Assembly: GCF_902500225.1 (NCBI RefSeq)
Contig: NZ_LR722653.1
Span: 288,962-352,961 of the forward strand
DNA: 64,000 nt
Origin: Buttiauxella massiliensis
GTDB lineage: Bacteria > Pseudomonadota > Gammaproteobacteria > Enterobacterales > Enterobacteriaceae
Direction: 5' to 3'
Shown here: in pieces, positions 10,197-19,402 of the stretch
Layout of the letters: each line of letters begins with the position of its first letter
How positions within the stretch are numbered: the first letter of the stretch is position 1
Notes under the pieces: generated by a model
Seen by the model: the letters and a program-made list of their open reading frames with translations, nothing else
Databases searched by the model: none
What the model was told of the DNA's origin: nothing
Position numbers and translations under genes: made by a program

Positions 10197-11666
10197 TTAC
10201 TTTTTAAAGGTTTCCGGGAATGTCATTTCGCTATATTTCACGAAACGAGTACCTCTCGTAATCTTATAGCCCCACCAGATTGCCAGGAACAGCGGGATAC
10301 CAATATAGGTAGCCGTTACGCCTGCCCAATCGATTTTATCGGCAAGGAACGCTTCGTAGTTCTGGCCAAGCGTAATAATCAGACACAGCACGAAGGCAAA
10401 GATTGGCCCCAGCGGGAAGAAGCCAGAAACATATGGCAAATCTTTAAGATCAAGCCCTTGCTTCACATAACCACGACGGAAACGGTAGTGGCTAATCGCA
10501 ATACCCAACCAGGCGATAAAGCCGGTCATGCCTGATGTGTTCAAAAGCCACAGGTAAACTGTCTGGTTACCGAACATAGAAGTCAGGAAGCACAGACCCG
10601 CTACAACAGTGGTTGCGTACAGCGCGTTACGTGGCACACCGCCACGGGAGAGCTTAGAGAAAATACGTGGTGCTTTGCCGTCGCAAGCCAGGGTGTACAG
10701 CATACGCGTTGAAGCATACATCCCTGAGTTACCTGCAGACAGTACCGCAGTCAGAATAACGGCGTTCATTACCGCTGCTGCAGACAGCAGGCCAGCATGC
10801 TCGAAAACCAGTGTGAACGGGCTAACACCGATATCTTTAACATCGTTACGCAGCAGGCTCGGATCGGTATAAGGAATGATCAGGCTGATAATCAGAATCG
10901 CGAACACATAGAACAGCAGGATACGCCAGAACACCTGACGCACAGCGCGTGGAATGTTCTTGCCTGGGTCTTCAGATTCGCCCGCAGCCACACCGATAAG
11001 CTCAGTCCCCTGGAACGAGAAGCCGACTATCATCGCGACACCAATCATCGCGGAGAAGCCACCAGCAAACGGTGCATCACCAATTGCCCAGTTGCTCCAG
11101 CCAGCAGGTTGCGCACCTTTAAAGATGCCGAGGATCATCATCACACCGACAATGATAAAGATGACAACGGTGACAACTTTAATCAGTGAGAACCAGTATT
11201 CTGCTTCACCAAAGCCTTTTACGGAGATGTAGTTCAGCAAGAACATGATGCCGAGGAACAGTGCACTCCAGATCCAGCCCGGGGTATCAGGGAACCAGTA
11301 GTTCATCACCAGTTGTGATGCGACCAGGTCAACAGCGATAGTTACCGCCCAGTTGTACCAGTAGTTCCAGCCCAGTGCGAAACCGAAGCCTTCTTCAACG
11401 TATTGTTGCCCGTAGGTGGCAAAAGAGCCCGAAACCGGCATATATGCCGCAAGTTCACCCAGGCTTGTCATCAGGAAGTACACCATCAGACCAATCAGCA
11501 TATAGGAGAGCAACGCGCCGCCAGGGCCCGCTTGAGAAATGGTTGCACCAGAGGCAACAAATAGCCCAGTACCGATGGAACCGCCGATGGCGATCATCGT
11601 TAAGTGGCGCGCTTTTAACTCACGGCGTAAGCCAGGCGCTTGTGTTGTTTTATCTTGAGAAACCAT
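10197..11666 (-). CDS. lysP: LysP, lysine-specific permease
   Basis: This is an inner-membrane lysine/H+ symporter of the APC superfamily and, in E. coli, a co-sensor for the acid regulator CadC. From the ATG at 11666 it is 489 aa, the E. coli length. It has about 12 membrane spans and the amino-acid permease signature TMIAIGGSIGTGLFVASG at the first span. A TTG-initiated extension to 11687 is not family-like. It ends with its own terminator upstream of cirA. Confidence 0.97.
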   Translation of the reverse strand: MVSQDKTTQAPGLRRELKARHLTMIAIGGSIGTGLFVASGATISQAGPGGALLSYMLIGLMVYFLMTSLGELAAYMPVSGSFATYGQQYVEEGFGFALGWNYWYNWAVTIAVDLVASQLVMNYWFPDTPGWIWSALFLGIMFLLNYISVKGFGEAEYWFSLIKVVTVVIFIIVGVMMILGIFKGAQPAGWSNWAIGDAPFAGGFSAMIGVAMIVGFSFQGTELIGVAAGESEDPGKNIPRAVRQVFWRILLFYVFAILIISLIIPYTDPSLLRNDVKDIGVSPFTLVFEHAGLLSAAAVMNAVILTAVLSAGNSGMYASTRMLYTLACDGKAPRIFSKLSRGGVPRNALYATTVVAGLCFLTSMFGNQTVYLWLLNTSGMTGFIAWLGIAISHYRFRRGYVKQGLDLKDLPYVSGFFPLGPIFAFVLCLIITLGQNYEAFLADKIDWAGVTATYIGIPLFLAIWWGYKITRGTRFVKYSEMTFPETFKK

Positions 11667-11773
11667 AGAAAATTGCGGTCCGTCCAAAAAATGAGGCGAG
11701 ATTGTAGCAAACCAGAGTGAGACTTATAGTAGAAATACGCTGTTATAAGAGAGCTTCATAATCGGCGGCGGAT

Positions 11774-11792
11774 TATAAGTAACGCACTTATA
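11774..11792. repeat. Short inverted repeat upstream of lysP
   Basis: TATAAGT-AACGC-ACTTATA has 7-bp perfect arms about 110 bp upstream of the lysP start. It could be an operator (ArgP controls lysP in E. coli), but I cannot assign the protein. Confidence 0.35.
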
Positions 11793-11873
11793 CCAATGAG
11801 TCGGTGAGAGGTTTTTTTCGACATTTGAATGAAATGCGGGAATCCCTTCCCCTGCAGGTAATAGAAGTTACTG

Positions 11874-12983
11874 CTATTTAAAATCGACCTTCATTAATTC
11901 GGGGATAGTGACATCACGTGTCGTTTCAACGCAGCGGTTGATGTAATCGACAAAACGCGGCGGCGGTGACATACCTAAATCCAACAGTTTCTTATTCGAG
12001 AAACGCACATTCAGCCTAGAAAATTCACCATATAAACGCATTGCTCTTAGCATCAGTCTTTCATTACAGGGGCCGTAAATAGTTTTGAAATCTCTGCGTT
12101 CTTTTACCAACTCGCTGTAATCAACTTGCTGATAAGTAGAATAAATAGGTTTTTGATTGAGTGCCGCGGCCATCGCTTTATCTATTTCGACAAACTGCGT
12201 GCTACCTGTGTCACCCGCTGATATGTGATAAACCTTTTCGCTTAGCTTTGAGCGTTTTGTTAATAACAAAAGTGCCTCAGCACAGTAATCCACAGGAATA
12301 ACATCGATTTTATCTTCCATTGAACACATGAACTTCCCAAGCATCAGCGCCATGCGGAATACCCAGAAAATGCTGCTGGATGGACGGCAACCTTCTTCAC
12401 TGTGCCCTACCACAATTGAAGGGCGAGCAATAACTAAAGGCAGTTTCGGGCAATGTTCTACCATCAATTGTTCAATGGTGGATTTAGACCACGTATATTG
12501 AACCAAATGCTCTTCTTCAGGCTTGCGCGCCATGCTTTCTGTTACCAGCGTCCCCGCATCCGGTACACATGACATCGCGGTTCCCACATGTACAAAACGG
12601 ACCAAACCCGACACATCCGCCATCCGTTTGACGAATTTAAGCGTACCTTCAACGTTCACTTTCCAGATCAGCGCATTATCGCCAAATGAAGCGACAGCAG
12701 CGGAGTTGATCACGTGGGTTACAAAAGAGAGCCTGGCATCATCCAAAAAATCTTCTGAAGCAGCTAAATCACCGAGTAATATGTTTTCTTCATTAATTTT
12801 ATTAAGTAAGGCTTCACTGCATCCAAACTTAGCAAGGTTATTCCTGACCCTAACGACACCTTCTTTAGGCGAGTTCGCCCTAACTAATAACAAGTATGAG
12901 TTAATTGAAGAATCAGAAAGCGCGCGAGCTAATACAGCACCACCCAGAAAACCTGTGGCTCCGGTAATCAATAAGTTGCTCAT
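11874..12983 (-). CDS. Thioester-reductase-like extended SDR (NAD_binding_4 type)
   Basis: This is an NAD(P)-dependent reductase of the male-sterility/thioester-reductase branch of extended short-chain dehydrogenases, which reduce acyl-thioesters to aldehydes or alcohols. The Rossmann motif TGATGFLGG is at residues 7-15, the INSAA/VHVGTA strands follow, and the YTWSK (YxxxK) catalytic pair is near residue 170. The later IARPSIVVGHSEEG stretch is also typical. It is a single domain of 369 aa without adenylation or carrier parts. The natural substrate is unknown. Neither it nor its neighbour is between lysP and yeiE in E. coli; the flanks are AT-rich, suggesting acquired DNA. Confidence 0.75.
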   Translation of the reverse strand: MSNLLITGATGFLGGAVLARALSDSSINSYLLLVRANSPKEGVVRVRNNLAKFGCSEALLNKINEENILLGDLAASEDFLDDARLSFVTHVINSAAVASFGDNALIWKVNVEGTLKFVKRMADVSGLVRFVHVGTAMSCVPDAGTLVTESMARKPEEEHLVQYTWSKSTIEQLMVEHCPKLPLVIARPSIVVGHSEEGCRPSSSIFWVFRMALMLGKFMCSMEDKIDVIPVDYCAEALLLLTKRSKLSEKVYHISAGDTGSTQFVEIDKAMAAALNQKPIYSTYQQVDYSELVKERRDFKTIYGPCNERLMLRAMRLYGEFSRLNVRFSNKKLLDLGMSPPPRFVDYINRCVETTRDVTIPELMKVDFK

Positions 12984-13222
12984 TTTAGAAACTCTGGATT
13001 TAAAAACGCCATACTAAGTGGCGATTTATAAACAGCACATAAATAAAAACAATAACAAAAAGCAGGGTTGAATTTTATTTGTAACTTACTGTATTCATGA
13101 TTAATTTATAAAATCACAAATTAACTCCGTTTAAATACGGTATATTGATTTTATAATTTATTAATGTCTTGCGAGACCAAGCAGGCAACTTTAAATTAAC
13201 AACAATTGTATAATTTATTTTA

Positions 13223-13708
13223 TTAAAAAATGAGTTTATATATGTAACCACTAGAAATCATAGCCAAAAGAGTGCCAGTCAAAATAATTAGCATGGTTGG
13301 TAGTACACGTGGCTGCGCAAACCAAAATGAATTCAGCCCCTTTTTAATCCGCATAGACTGCACCGATTCAACACAACCCATGCAGAAAAAGGTGGAGCTG
13401 ATTAGCGTCAACCAAGGGCTGATATCAAGCCCTTTCCAGGCAAAATAGGCATTAGAAAAGTGAAACTTTGCCAGCAAACAGGCTGAACAAAATCGAGGAA
13501 AGTAACGCCTCCCAATCAATAAAATTGTCGTGCCTACTGCGGCCCCCAACATCACCCACTGCATTGCAATACCGTGTAATGTAACGATATCAAGCAGTAA
13601 AAATCCCGTGCCAACAACGATGGTTAAAATTGCGGCACAGTTTGCACAAAGTCGATAAAGGTTCAGGTTGTCGGTATAGCGATCGGGTGCAGTTTCTTTT
13701 ACATCCAT
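13223..13708 (-). CDS. Small CxxC-rich four-helix membrane protein, unknown function
   Basis: I do not recognise a named family. The protein is about 161 aa from the ATG at 13708 (MDVKETAPDRY); an in-frame TTG at 13774 would add 22 residues, and neither start has a strong ribosome site. Four hydrophobic spans are visible. Three CxxC motifs (CANC, CSAC, CMGC) sit at or beside membrane segments, which suggests metal or heme binding or thiol redox chemistry. It is upstream of the SDR gene in the same direction, 239 AT-rich bp away, so the two may be one acquired unit. Confidence 0.6.
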   Translation of the reverse strand: MDVKETAPDRYTDNLNLYRLCANCAAILTIVVGTGFLLLDIVTLHGIAMQWVMLGAAVGTTILLIGRRYFPRFCSACLLAKFHFSNAYFAWKGLDISPWLTLISSTFFCMGCVESVQSMRIKKGLNSFWFAQPRVLPTMLIILTGTLLAMISSGYIYKLIF

Positions 13709-13844
13709 TGATTCATAATCTCTGACGTTTACAAGGCTGGTAACAGCCTGTTTGCTGCGCAGCAGGATACCCAAAACAGCAAAGTCTTAATTGATTTTAA
13801 ACAAGGCCGCCCTGTAAACAACACCACTAAATCAAGCTATTCTG

Positions 13845-14711
13845 CTACTCATCGCAATATTTCAAAAAACGCTGTAAGGCATTAGAAATATGTTTCTGTC
13901 GATGGTGAATCCGATACAAGGTACGCACCAGGCGTGGCAATGGTACTGGCACTTCCACCAGCGAGCCTGTTTCCAGTTGTTCCGCAATCACCCTTCTCGA
14001 CAGGCAACTGATGCCAAGACCATGGCGCACCGCATGTTTAATGGCTTCCGAATTTCCCAATTCCATACCGAGATGAAATTGTGGCAGATGAGAAAGTAGC
14101 AAGTAATCGACAATTTCACGTGTACCAGAACCTTTTTCGCGCAGGATCCACTGCTGCTGTGCAAGACTTTCCAGAGTAACCGGCTGCTGCAATAAAGGTG
14201 CGCTTGGTGGCGCAAATACGACGAGCTCATCTTCCAGCCAGGGCTCGGTCACCAATTCGGTCATATGGCTCGGCCCTTCAATCAGACCAATATCAACCCG
14301 GAAGTCGGCAACTGCGTTAATCACATCCTGACTGTTGCCAACGCTCATTTCCAGCGGGAGATTTGGAAAGTCGCGGCGATAATGAGCAATCATTTCCGGC
14401 AGAATATAATTGCCTATCGTGCTGCTGGCATAAACGCGAATGGCACCGTTATCCTCTTTAAACAGTTGTTCGACTTCTATTGCCTGCTCGAGCAAACCCA
14501 CCACGCGCGGATACAGCAAACGGCCATGTTCATTGACAACCAGGCGTTTGCCTACCCTATCGAACAATTGCACGCCTAACTGCCCTTCGAGATCGGACAG
14601 CGCTGCACTGACCGCAGACTGAGACAACGCCAGCATTTGCGAAGCCTGAGTAGTAGAGCCGCTTTTGAGGACTTCAGCGAAGACTTCAAGTTGCCGCAGT
14701 GTGATATGCAT
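13845..14711 (-). CDS. yeiE: YeiE, LysR-family regulator
   Basis: This is a LysR-type transcription factor; in E. coli YeiE is linked to sulfite stress and controls the divergent yeiH. It has 288 aa with an N-terminal winged HTH ([19 protein letters not shown], then [13 protein letters not shown]) and a C-terminal effector domain ([20 protein letters not shown]). I chose the ATG at 14711 (MHITLRQ); three extra upstream codons (MST) are possible. It is divergent from yeiH across a 229-bp region that carries an ERIC element. Confidence 0.93.
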   Translation of the reverse strand: MHITLRQLEVFAEVLKSGSTTQASQMLALSQSAVSAALSDLEGQLGVQLFDRVGKRLVVNEHGRLLYPRVVGLLEQAIEVEQLFKEDNGAIRVYASSTIGNYILPEMIAHYRRDFPNLPLEMSVGNSQDVINAVADFRVDIGLIEGPSHMTELVTEPWLEDELVVFAPPSAPLLQQPVTLESLAQQQWILREKGSGTREIVDYLLLSHLPQFHLGMELGNSEAIKHAVRHGLGISCLSRRVIAEQLETGSLVEVPVPLPRLVRTLYRIHHRQKHISNALQRFLKYCDE

Positions 14712-14804
14712 AGTGGACACGCCTTAACACTTATTCAGATTGATTATAAATATATAATCAATTTTATTTTTAAGCCACCAGGACTTACTCTTTTGTCAAT
14801 AAAG

Positions 14805-14925
14805 CCAAAATAATTCGAGTTGTAGGAAGGCGGCAAGCGCGAGAACCCCGATGAGCTTACGCCGGTAAGTGATTCGGGTGAGCGCGTGCAGCCAACGCAC
14901 CTACAGCTTGAAGTATGACGGCTAC
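14805..14925. repeat. ERIC element (near full length) in the yeiE-yeiH gap
   Basis: The element carries the ERIC hallmarks: an ATAATTCGAGTTG-like left end, the core AACCCCGATGAGCTTAC / GTAAGTGATTCGGGTGAGCG, and the right end GCCAACGCAC...CTTGAAGTATGACGG. The ends are imperfect inverted repeats. It stops about 6 nt before the yeiH ribosome site, so it will lie in any yeiH leader RNA that starts upstream of it. Confidence 0.9.
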
Positions 14926-14940
14926 ACAAAGGAGAAGGTT

Positions 14941-15990
14941 ATGGCTACGTTATCAATTCCCACTCATCGACATACATTGTGGCATTTCCTGCCAGGACTG
15001 CTGCTTGCAGGTGCAATTACTGCACTTGCGCTTTGGTTGGGGAATATTCCCTCCGTGGCAGGTCTCGGACTCGGTGCATTAACGCTCGCGATTCTGTGCG
15101 GGATGGTGATTGGCAACACGCTTTACCCGAAAATCTGGCAACACTGTGATGGCGGTGTACTGTTTGCCAAGCAACATCTGTTGCGTCTTGGGATCATTTT
15201 ATATGGTTTTCGACTGACTTTTTCGCAGATTGCGGATGTCGGCGCCAGCGGCGTCATTATTGATGTTCTGACATTAACCAGCACCTTCGCCCTCGCCTGC
15301 TGGCTGGGTCAGAAAGTGTTTGGCCTGGATAAACAAACCAGTTGGTTAATTGGTGCCGGTAGCAGTATTTGCGGTGCTGCGGCGATTCTGGCAACCGAGC
15401 CGGTTGTGAAAGCCGAAGCCAGCAAAGTAACCGTAGCGGTCGCAACGGTGGTGATTTTTGGTACGCTTGCGATCTTCATTTATCCAATGATTTATCCATA
15501 TGTCACACAATGGTTCACACCGGAAGCCTTTGGTATCTACACCGGTTCAACCATGCATGAAGTTGCACAAGTAGTGGCTGCGGGGCATGCAATCAGCCCT
15601 GAAACTGAAAACGCGGCGGTCATTGCGAAAATGCTGCGCGTAATGATGCTGGCTCCATTCCTGATTTTCCTGGCAGCTCGCGTCAAACAACTGGCTCCGT
15701 TGGGCCAGGCGCAGAAAAGCAAAATCACCATTCCATGGTTTGCGGTGCTGTTTATTGTGGTTGCGATGTTTAACTCACTGCACTTACTGCCAGCCTGGGC
15801 GGTCAATGCATTGATAACACTGGATACTTTCTTGCTAGCAATGGCGATGGCGGCTCTGGGTTTAACCACTCACTTTAGCGCGCTGAAAAAAGCCGGTGTA
15901 CGCCCGCTGCTGATGGCTCTGGTGCTATTTATCTGGCTGATCGTTGGCGGTGGCGCAATTAACCTTGGTATCCATCACCTGATGGCATAA
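14941..15990 (+). CDS. yeiH: YeiH, UPF0324-family membrane protein (putative sulfite/sulfate exporter)
   Basis: This inner-membrane protein has 349 aa, the E. coli length, and about 10-11 spans. Family motifs are LLRLGIILYGFRLTFSQI, the GAGSSICGAAAI loop, and STMHEVAQVVAAG. In E. coli it is induced by YeiE and implicated in sulfite tolerance. I chose the ATG at 14941 because AAAGGAGAAGG precedes it; the reading frame stays open upstream only by passing through the ERIC repeat. Confidence 0.92.
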   Translation: MATLSIPTHRHTLWHFLPGLLLAGAITALALWLGNIPSVAGLGLGALTLAILCGMVIGNTLYPKIWQHCDGGVLFAKQHLLRLGIILYGFRLTFSQIADVGASGVIIDVLTLTSTFALACWLGQKVFGLDKQTSWLIGAGSSICGAAAILATEPVVKAEASKVTVAVATVVIFGTLAIFIYPMIYPYVTQWFTPEAFGIYTGSTMHEVAQVVAAGHAISPETENAAVIAKMLRVMMLAPFLIFLAARVKQLAPLGQAQKSKITIPWFAVLFIVVAMFNSLHLLPAWAVNALITLDTFLLAMAMAALGLTTHFSALKKAGVRPLLMALVLFIWLIVGGGAINLGIHHLMA

Positions 15991-16013
15991 AGAGGTACGG
16001 AAAATTCCTGTCT

Positions 16014-16049
16014 AACCCGCTATCATTGTCCGTTTCCCGATAGCGGGTT
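16014..16049 (+). terminator. Terminator between yeiH and nfo
   Basis: A perfect 11-bp stem AACCCGCTATC / GATAGCGGGTT is followed by a short T-run. It ends just upstream of the nfo ribosome site, so the two genes are probably expressed separately. Confidence 0.75.
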
Positions 16050-16067
16050 TTGACAGGAGTAAGAATG

Positions 16068-16925
16068 ATGAAGTTTATTGGCGCACATGTCAGTGCTGCA
16101 GGTGGTCTGGAAAATGCCGCAATTCGCGCGCACGAACTCGAAGCCACTGCTTTTGCCCTGTTCACCAAAAACCAACGCCAGTGGCGTGCAGCTCCGCTCA
16201 CTGACGAAGTTATCAGCAATTTCAAACGAGCCTGTGAAAAGTATCATTACGGGCCGGGACAAATCCTCCCTCACGACAGCTATCTCATTAACCTTGGCCA
16301 TCCGGTTGAGGAAGCGCTGGAAAAATCCCGTGAAGCCTTCATTGATGAGATGGAACGTTGCATGCAACTGGGTTTAACGCTACTGAACTTCCACCCAGGC
16401 AGCCACCTGATGCAAATCCCTGAAGAAGAGTGCCTTGCACGCATTGCCCAGTCGATAAACATCGCGCTGGATAAAACCGAAGGCGTGACTGCGGTGATTG
16501 AAAACACAGCGGGCCAGGGCAGCAATCTCGGTTTTCGTTTCGAGCATTTGGCCGCAATTATTGATGGTGTAGAAGACAAATCCCGAGTCGGCGTGTGTAT
16601 TGATACCTGCCACGCCTTTGCAGCGGGTTATGACCTGCGCACCGAAGAAGACTGCGAAAATACTTTCGCTGAATTCGAGAGAATTGTTGGGTTCGAGTAT
16701 TTATGTGGCATGCACCTTAACGACGCGAAAAGTGCTTTTGGGAGCCGTGTCGACCGCCATAACAGTCTGGGTGAAGGCAATATTGGTCACACGCCGTTTG
16801 CCTGGATCATGCGTGATAACCGTTTCGATGGGATTCCGCTAATTCTGGAGACGACGAACCCGGATATCTGGGCTGAAGAGATAGCCTGGTTGAAAGCTCA
16901 ACAAACTGAACAGGCGGTTGCATAA
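16068..16925 (+). CDS. nfo: Nfo, endonuclease IV
   Basis: This cytoplasmic AP endonuclease and 3'-diesterase acts in base-excision repair. It has 285 aa from the ATG at 16068 ([13 protein letters not shown]); an adjacent ATG at 16065 is equally placed for the GGAG site. AP-endonuclease-2 zinc-ligand motifs are visible: [47 protein letters not shown] and ILETTNPD. The next gene, yeiI, begins two bases after its stop. Confidence 0.97.
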   Translation: MKFIGAHVSAAGGLENAAIRAHELEATAFALFTKNQRQWRAAPLTDEVISNFKRACEKYHYGPGQILPHDSYLINLGHPVEEALEKSREAFIDEMERCMQLGLTLLNFHPGSHLMQIPEEECLARIAQSINIALDKTEGVTAVIENTAGQGSNLGFRFEHLAAIIDGVEDKSRVGVCIDTCHAFAAGYDLRTEEDCENTFAEFERIVGFEYLCGMHLNDAKSAFGSRVDRHNSLGEGNIGHTPFAWIMRDNRFDGIPLILETTNPDIWAEEIAWLKAQQTEQAVA

Positions 16926-16927
16926 CC

Positions 16928-18022
16928 ATGAACGACAGGGAAAAGCAGATACTCAAAATTCTGCGTCGCAATCCTCTTATTCAGCAAAATGAAATTGCTG
17001 ATATTTTGCAAATCAGCCGTTCACGTGTTGCAGCCCACATTATGGATTTGATGCGTAAAGGGATGATTAAAGGCAAGGGCTACATCCTTACCGAGCAAGC
17101 GTATTGCGTGGTCGTCGGCGCGATCAATATGGATATTCGTGGTGTTGCGGATATTCATTATCCGCAGGCGGCCTCCAACCCTGGCAGCATTCACTGCTCG
17201 GCAGGTGGCGTGGGCCGCAATATTGCACATAACCTGGCGTTGCTGGGTCGCGATGTGCATTTGATCTCAGCAGTAGGCAGCGATTTTTACGGCGAAACGC
17301 TGCTGGAACAGACACGCCAGGCGGGTGTCAATGTCTCCAGTTGTATCCGCCTGCATGGGCATAACACCTCAACCTATCTGTCCATCGCCAATCAGCAAGA
17401 AAAAACGGTACTGGCGATTAACGATACCCACATTCTGCAACAGCTCACGCCGCAATTGCTTAATAGCTCACGAGATCTGATTCGCCACTCAGGTGTAGTG
17501 CTTGCGGATTGCAACCTGACGCCGGAAGCCATTGAGTGGGTCTTTACCATCGCTGATAATATTCCTGTCTTTATCGATACCGTTTCTGAGTTCAAAGCGG
17601 CAAAAATCAAGACCTGGTATTCGCGTATTCATACCCTGAAAACCACGCAAAAAGAGCTGGAGATTCTGTGGGGCCAGCCAATAAATTCCGACGCAGACCG
17701 CCTACAGGCGGTGAATGCCCTGCATCAGCAAGGTGTGCAGCAGATCTTTGTTTGCCTGGAAGATGAGTCTGTCTTTTGTAGTGAGCACAACGGTGAGCAA
17801 TTCTTACTTTCCCGTCCTGCACATCCGGTGGTTGACAGCTTTGGTGCCGATGACGGCTTTATGGCAGGTCTGATTTACAGTTTTCTGGAAGGGAGTGATT
17901 TTCGCGATAGCGCAAATTTTGCGATGGCCTGTGCGGCATTATCACGCGCCAGCATTAGCATAAATAACCCAACACTTTCCGCCGATAACGCGCTTTACCT
18001 GTTACAAACCACGAAAGCATGA
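16928..18022 (+). CDS. yeiI: YeiI, HTH-PfkB sugar-kinase-like protein
   Basis: A predicted PfkB-family kinase with an N-terminal winged HTH (about residues 1-55: ILRRNPLIQQNEIADILQIS). The kinase part (about 60-360) is clearly paralogous to PsuK in this window; both share GGVGRNI-HNLALLG and AVG-DFYG. The anion-hole/catalytic motif reads GADD where PsuK has GAGD: the catalytic Asp is kept but the preceding Gly is Asp. This may lower or change kinase activity. The gene follows nfo with a 2-bp gap, so it probably shares its transcript. The substrate is unknown. Confidence 0.88.
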   Translation: MNDREKQILKILRRNPLIQQNEIADILQISRSRVAAHIMDLMRKGMIKGKGYILTEQAYCVVVGAINMDIRGVADIHYPQAASNPGSIHCSAGGVGRNIAHNLALLGRDVHLISAVGSDFYGETLLEQTRQAGVNVSSCIRLHGHNTSTYLSIANQQEKTVLAINDTHILQQLTPQLLNSSRDLIRHSGVVLADCNLTPEAIEWVFTIADNIPVFIDTVSEFKAAKIKTWYSRIHTLKTTQKELEILWGQPINSDADRLQAVNALHQQGVQQIFVCLEDESVFCSEHNGEQFLLSRPAHPVVDSFGADDGFMAGLIYSFLEGSDFRDSANFAMACAALSRASISINNPTLSADNALYLLQTTKA

Positions 18023-18057
18023 AGTAGCGTGCCAGTCGCCGCTGGCACGCATCAATG

Positions 18058-19308
18058 TCATGCCAAACCAATAAAGAAACCGGCAATGGTGGCGCTCATC
18101 AGATTAGATAGCGTAGCTGCGGCCAGCGCCCTCACTCCCAGCTGCGCAATTTCTGGCGCACGCTTTGGTGCAATGGCAGAAAACGCACCAACCACCACAC
18201 CGATAGAGCCGAAGTTTGCAAAGCCACATAGCGCAAACGAGATGATTGCGATTGTCTTCACATCCAGCGTCCCGGCAGTTTGCAGATACGGAGAGAAGTT
18301 GAGATACGCAACAAACTCGTTAATGGCCAGCTTCTGGCCAATCAGGCTGCCAGCCAACGTCGCTTCACTCCAGTCAACGCCCATGAGCCAGGCCAGCGGG
18401 GCAAGAAGATAGCCAAAGATCCCTTCAAGTGTGGCATGCCCATAGCCAAACCAGCCGCCAATGCCGCCGATAATGCCATTAATCATCGCAATAATCGCAA
18501 CAAAAGCCATGACAACCGTCGCCACACCTGCTGCGATTTTCAGCCCGGTCATCGCCCCACTTGCCGCGGCTTCAATAATGCTTTTTGGCGGTGTTTCGGT
18601 GAATGACAGGTTCTCAAAGGTTACCTGAGATGCTTCTGTGGCCGGGCTAAGCATTCTGGCGAACAGTATGCCGCCTGGGATAGCCATCAGAGATGCCGCC
18701 AGCAGATAATCGATTGGCACGCCCATTCCGGCATAGCCAATCATCATTGAGCCAGCAATAGAGGCCATCCCGCTGCAAATTGCGGTAAACAGTTCATTAC
18801 GGTTAAGGCGATCAATAAAGGGTTTCACGATCGCCGGGATCTCATTTTGCCCGAGGAAGATGGTGGTGACGGCAACGAATGATTCGATCTTACTGATGTT
18901 CAACGCTTTTTGAAAAATACCGCCAAGCACACGGATAAGCAGCCCCATCACGCCAATGTAGTAGAGCAAACTGATAAGCGCGGTAACAAAAATGATGGCA
19001 GGCAATACACGGAAGGCAAAGATAAATCCGGCGCCGTCAAACAGTACATCCATTTTCGGCCCCACCAGTGAACCAAAGATAAATGCGCTACCGGCATCAC
19101 TGTATGACATCACTTTGTGCACACCGAGTGCTGCCTGTTCAACAAGCCATTTTCCAGGAGGAAAATATAGCATGATGCCGCCAATGGCGATTTGCAGTAA
19201 TAACGCCGCGCCAACGGTACGCAGGCTGATACGTTTTTTATTTACTGACAGCAGAAATGCGATTGCCAGTAATACCGCCATACCCAGAATACTTCTCATT
19301 ATATCCAT
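18058..19308 (-). CDS. psuT: PsuT, pseudouridine transporter (CNT/NupC family)
   Basis: This is an inner-membrane concentrative nucleoside transporter of 416 aa. It has the Gate/NupC-type motifs GQNEIPAIVKPF, MASIAGSMMIGYAGMG and CGFANFGSIG. E. coli has two close paralogues, psuT next to psuG and nupX next to yeiI. Only one copy is here; I call it psuT because it directly follows psuG in the same direction. nupX cannot be excluded without alignment. Confidence 0.82.
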   Translation of the reverse strand: MDIMRSILGMAVLLAIAFLLSVNKKRISLRTVGAALLLQIAIGGIMLYFPPGKWLVEQAALGVHKVMSYSDAGSAFIFGSLVGPKMDVLFDGAGFIFAFRVLPAIIFVTALISLLYYIGVMGLLIRVLGGIFQKALNISKIESFVAVTTIFLGQNEIPAIVKPFIDRLNRNELFTAICSGMASIAGSMMIGYAGMGVPIDYLLAASLMAIPGGILFARMLSPATEASQVTFENLSFTETPPKSIIEAAASGAMTGLKIAAGVATVVMAFVAIIAMINGIIGGIGGWFGYGHATLEGIFGYLLAPLAWLMGVDWSEATLAGSLIGQKLAINEFVAYLNFSPYLQTAGTLDVKTIAIISFALCGFANFGSIGVVVGAFSAIAPKRAPEIAQLGVRALAAATLSNLMSATIAGFFIGLA

Positions 19309-19402
19309 AATGATTATCCCTTCATGCCAGGAAACCCGACGTTAACGCCAGGTTTTGGTATGTTTGATATTCGCGGGCGACCGCTGTGCCCATGGTTTTT
19401 TA

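Noticed and set aside
12523..13017. 164-codon open frame antisense to the SDR gene
   Set aside because: The SDR frame has clear Rossmann and YxxxK motifs; the opposite frame has none.
14869..14940. N-terminal extension of yeiH
   Set aside because: The extra codons come from the ERIC repeat, and a strong ribosome site precedes the ATG at 14941.
16928..18022. Frameshift or pseudogene status of yeiI because of the GADD motif
   Set aside because: The frame is intact at family length with the catalytic Asp kept, so a diverged but real gene is the simpler reading.
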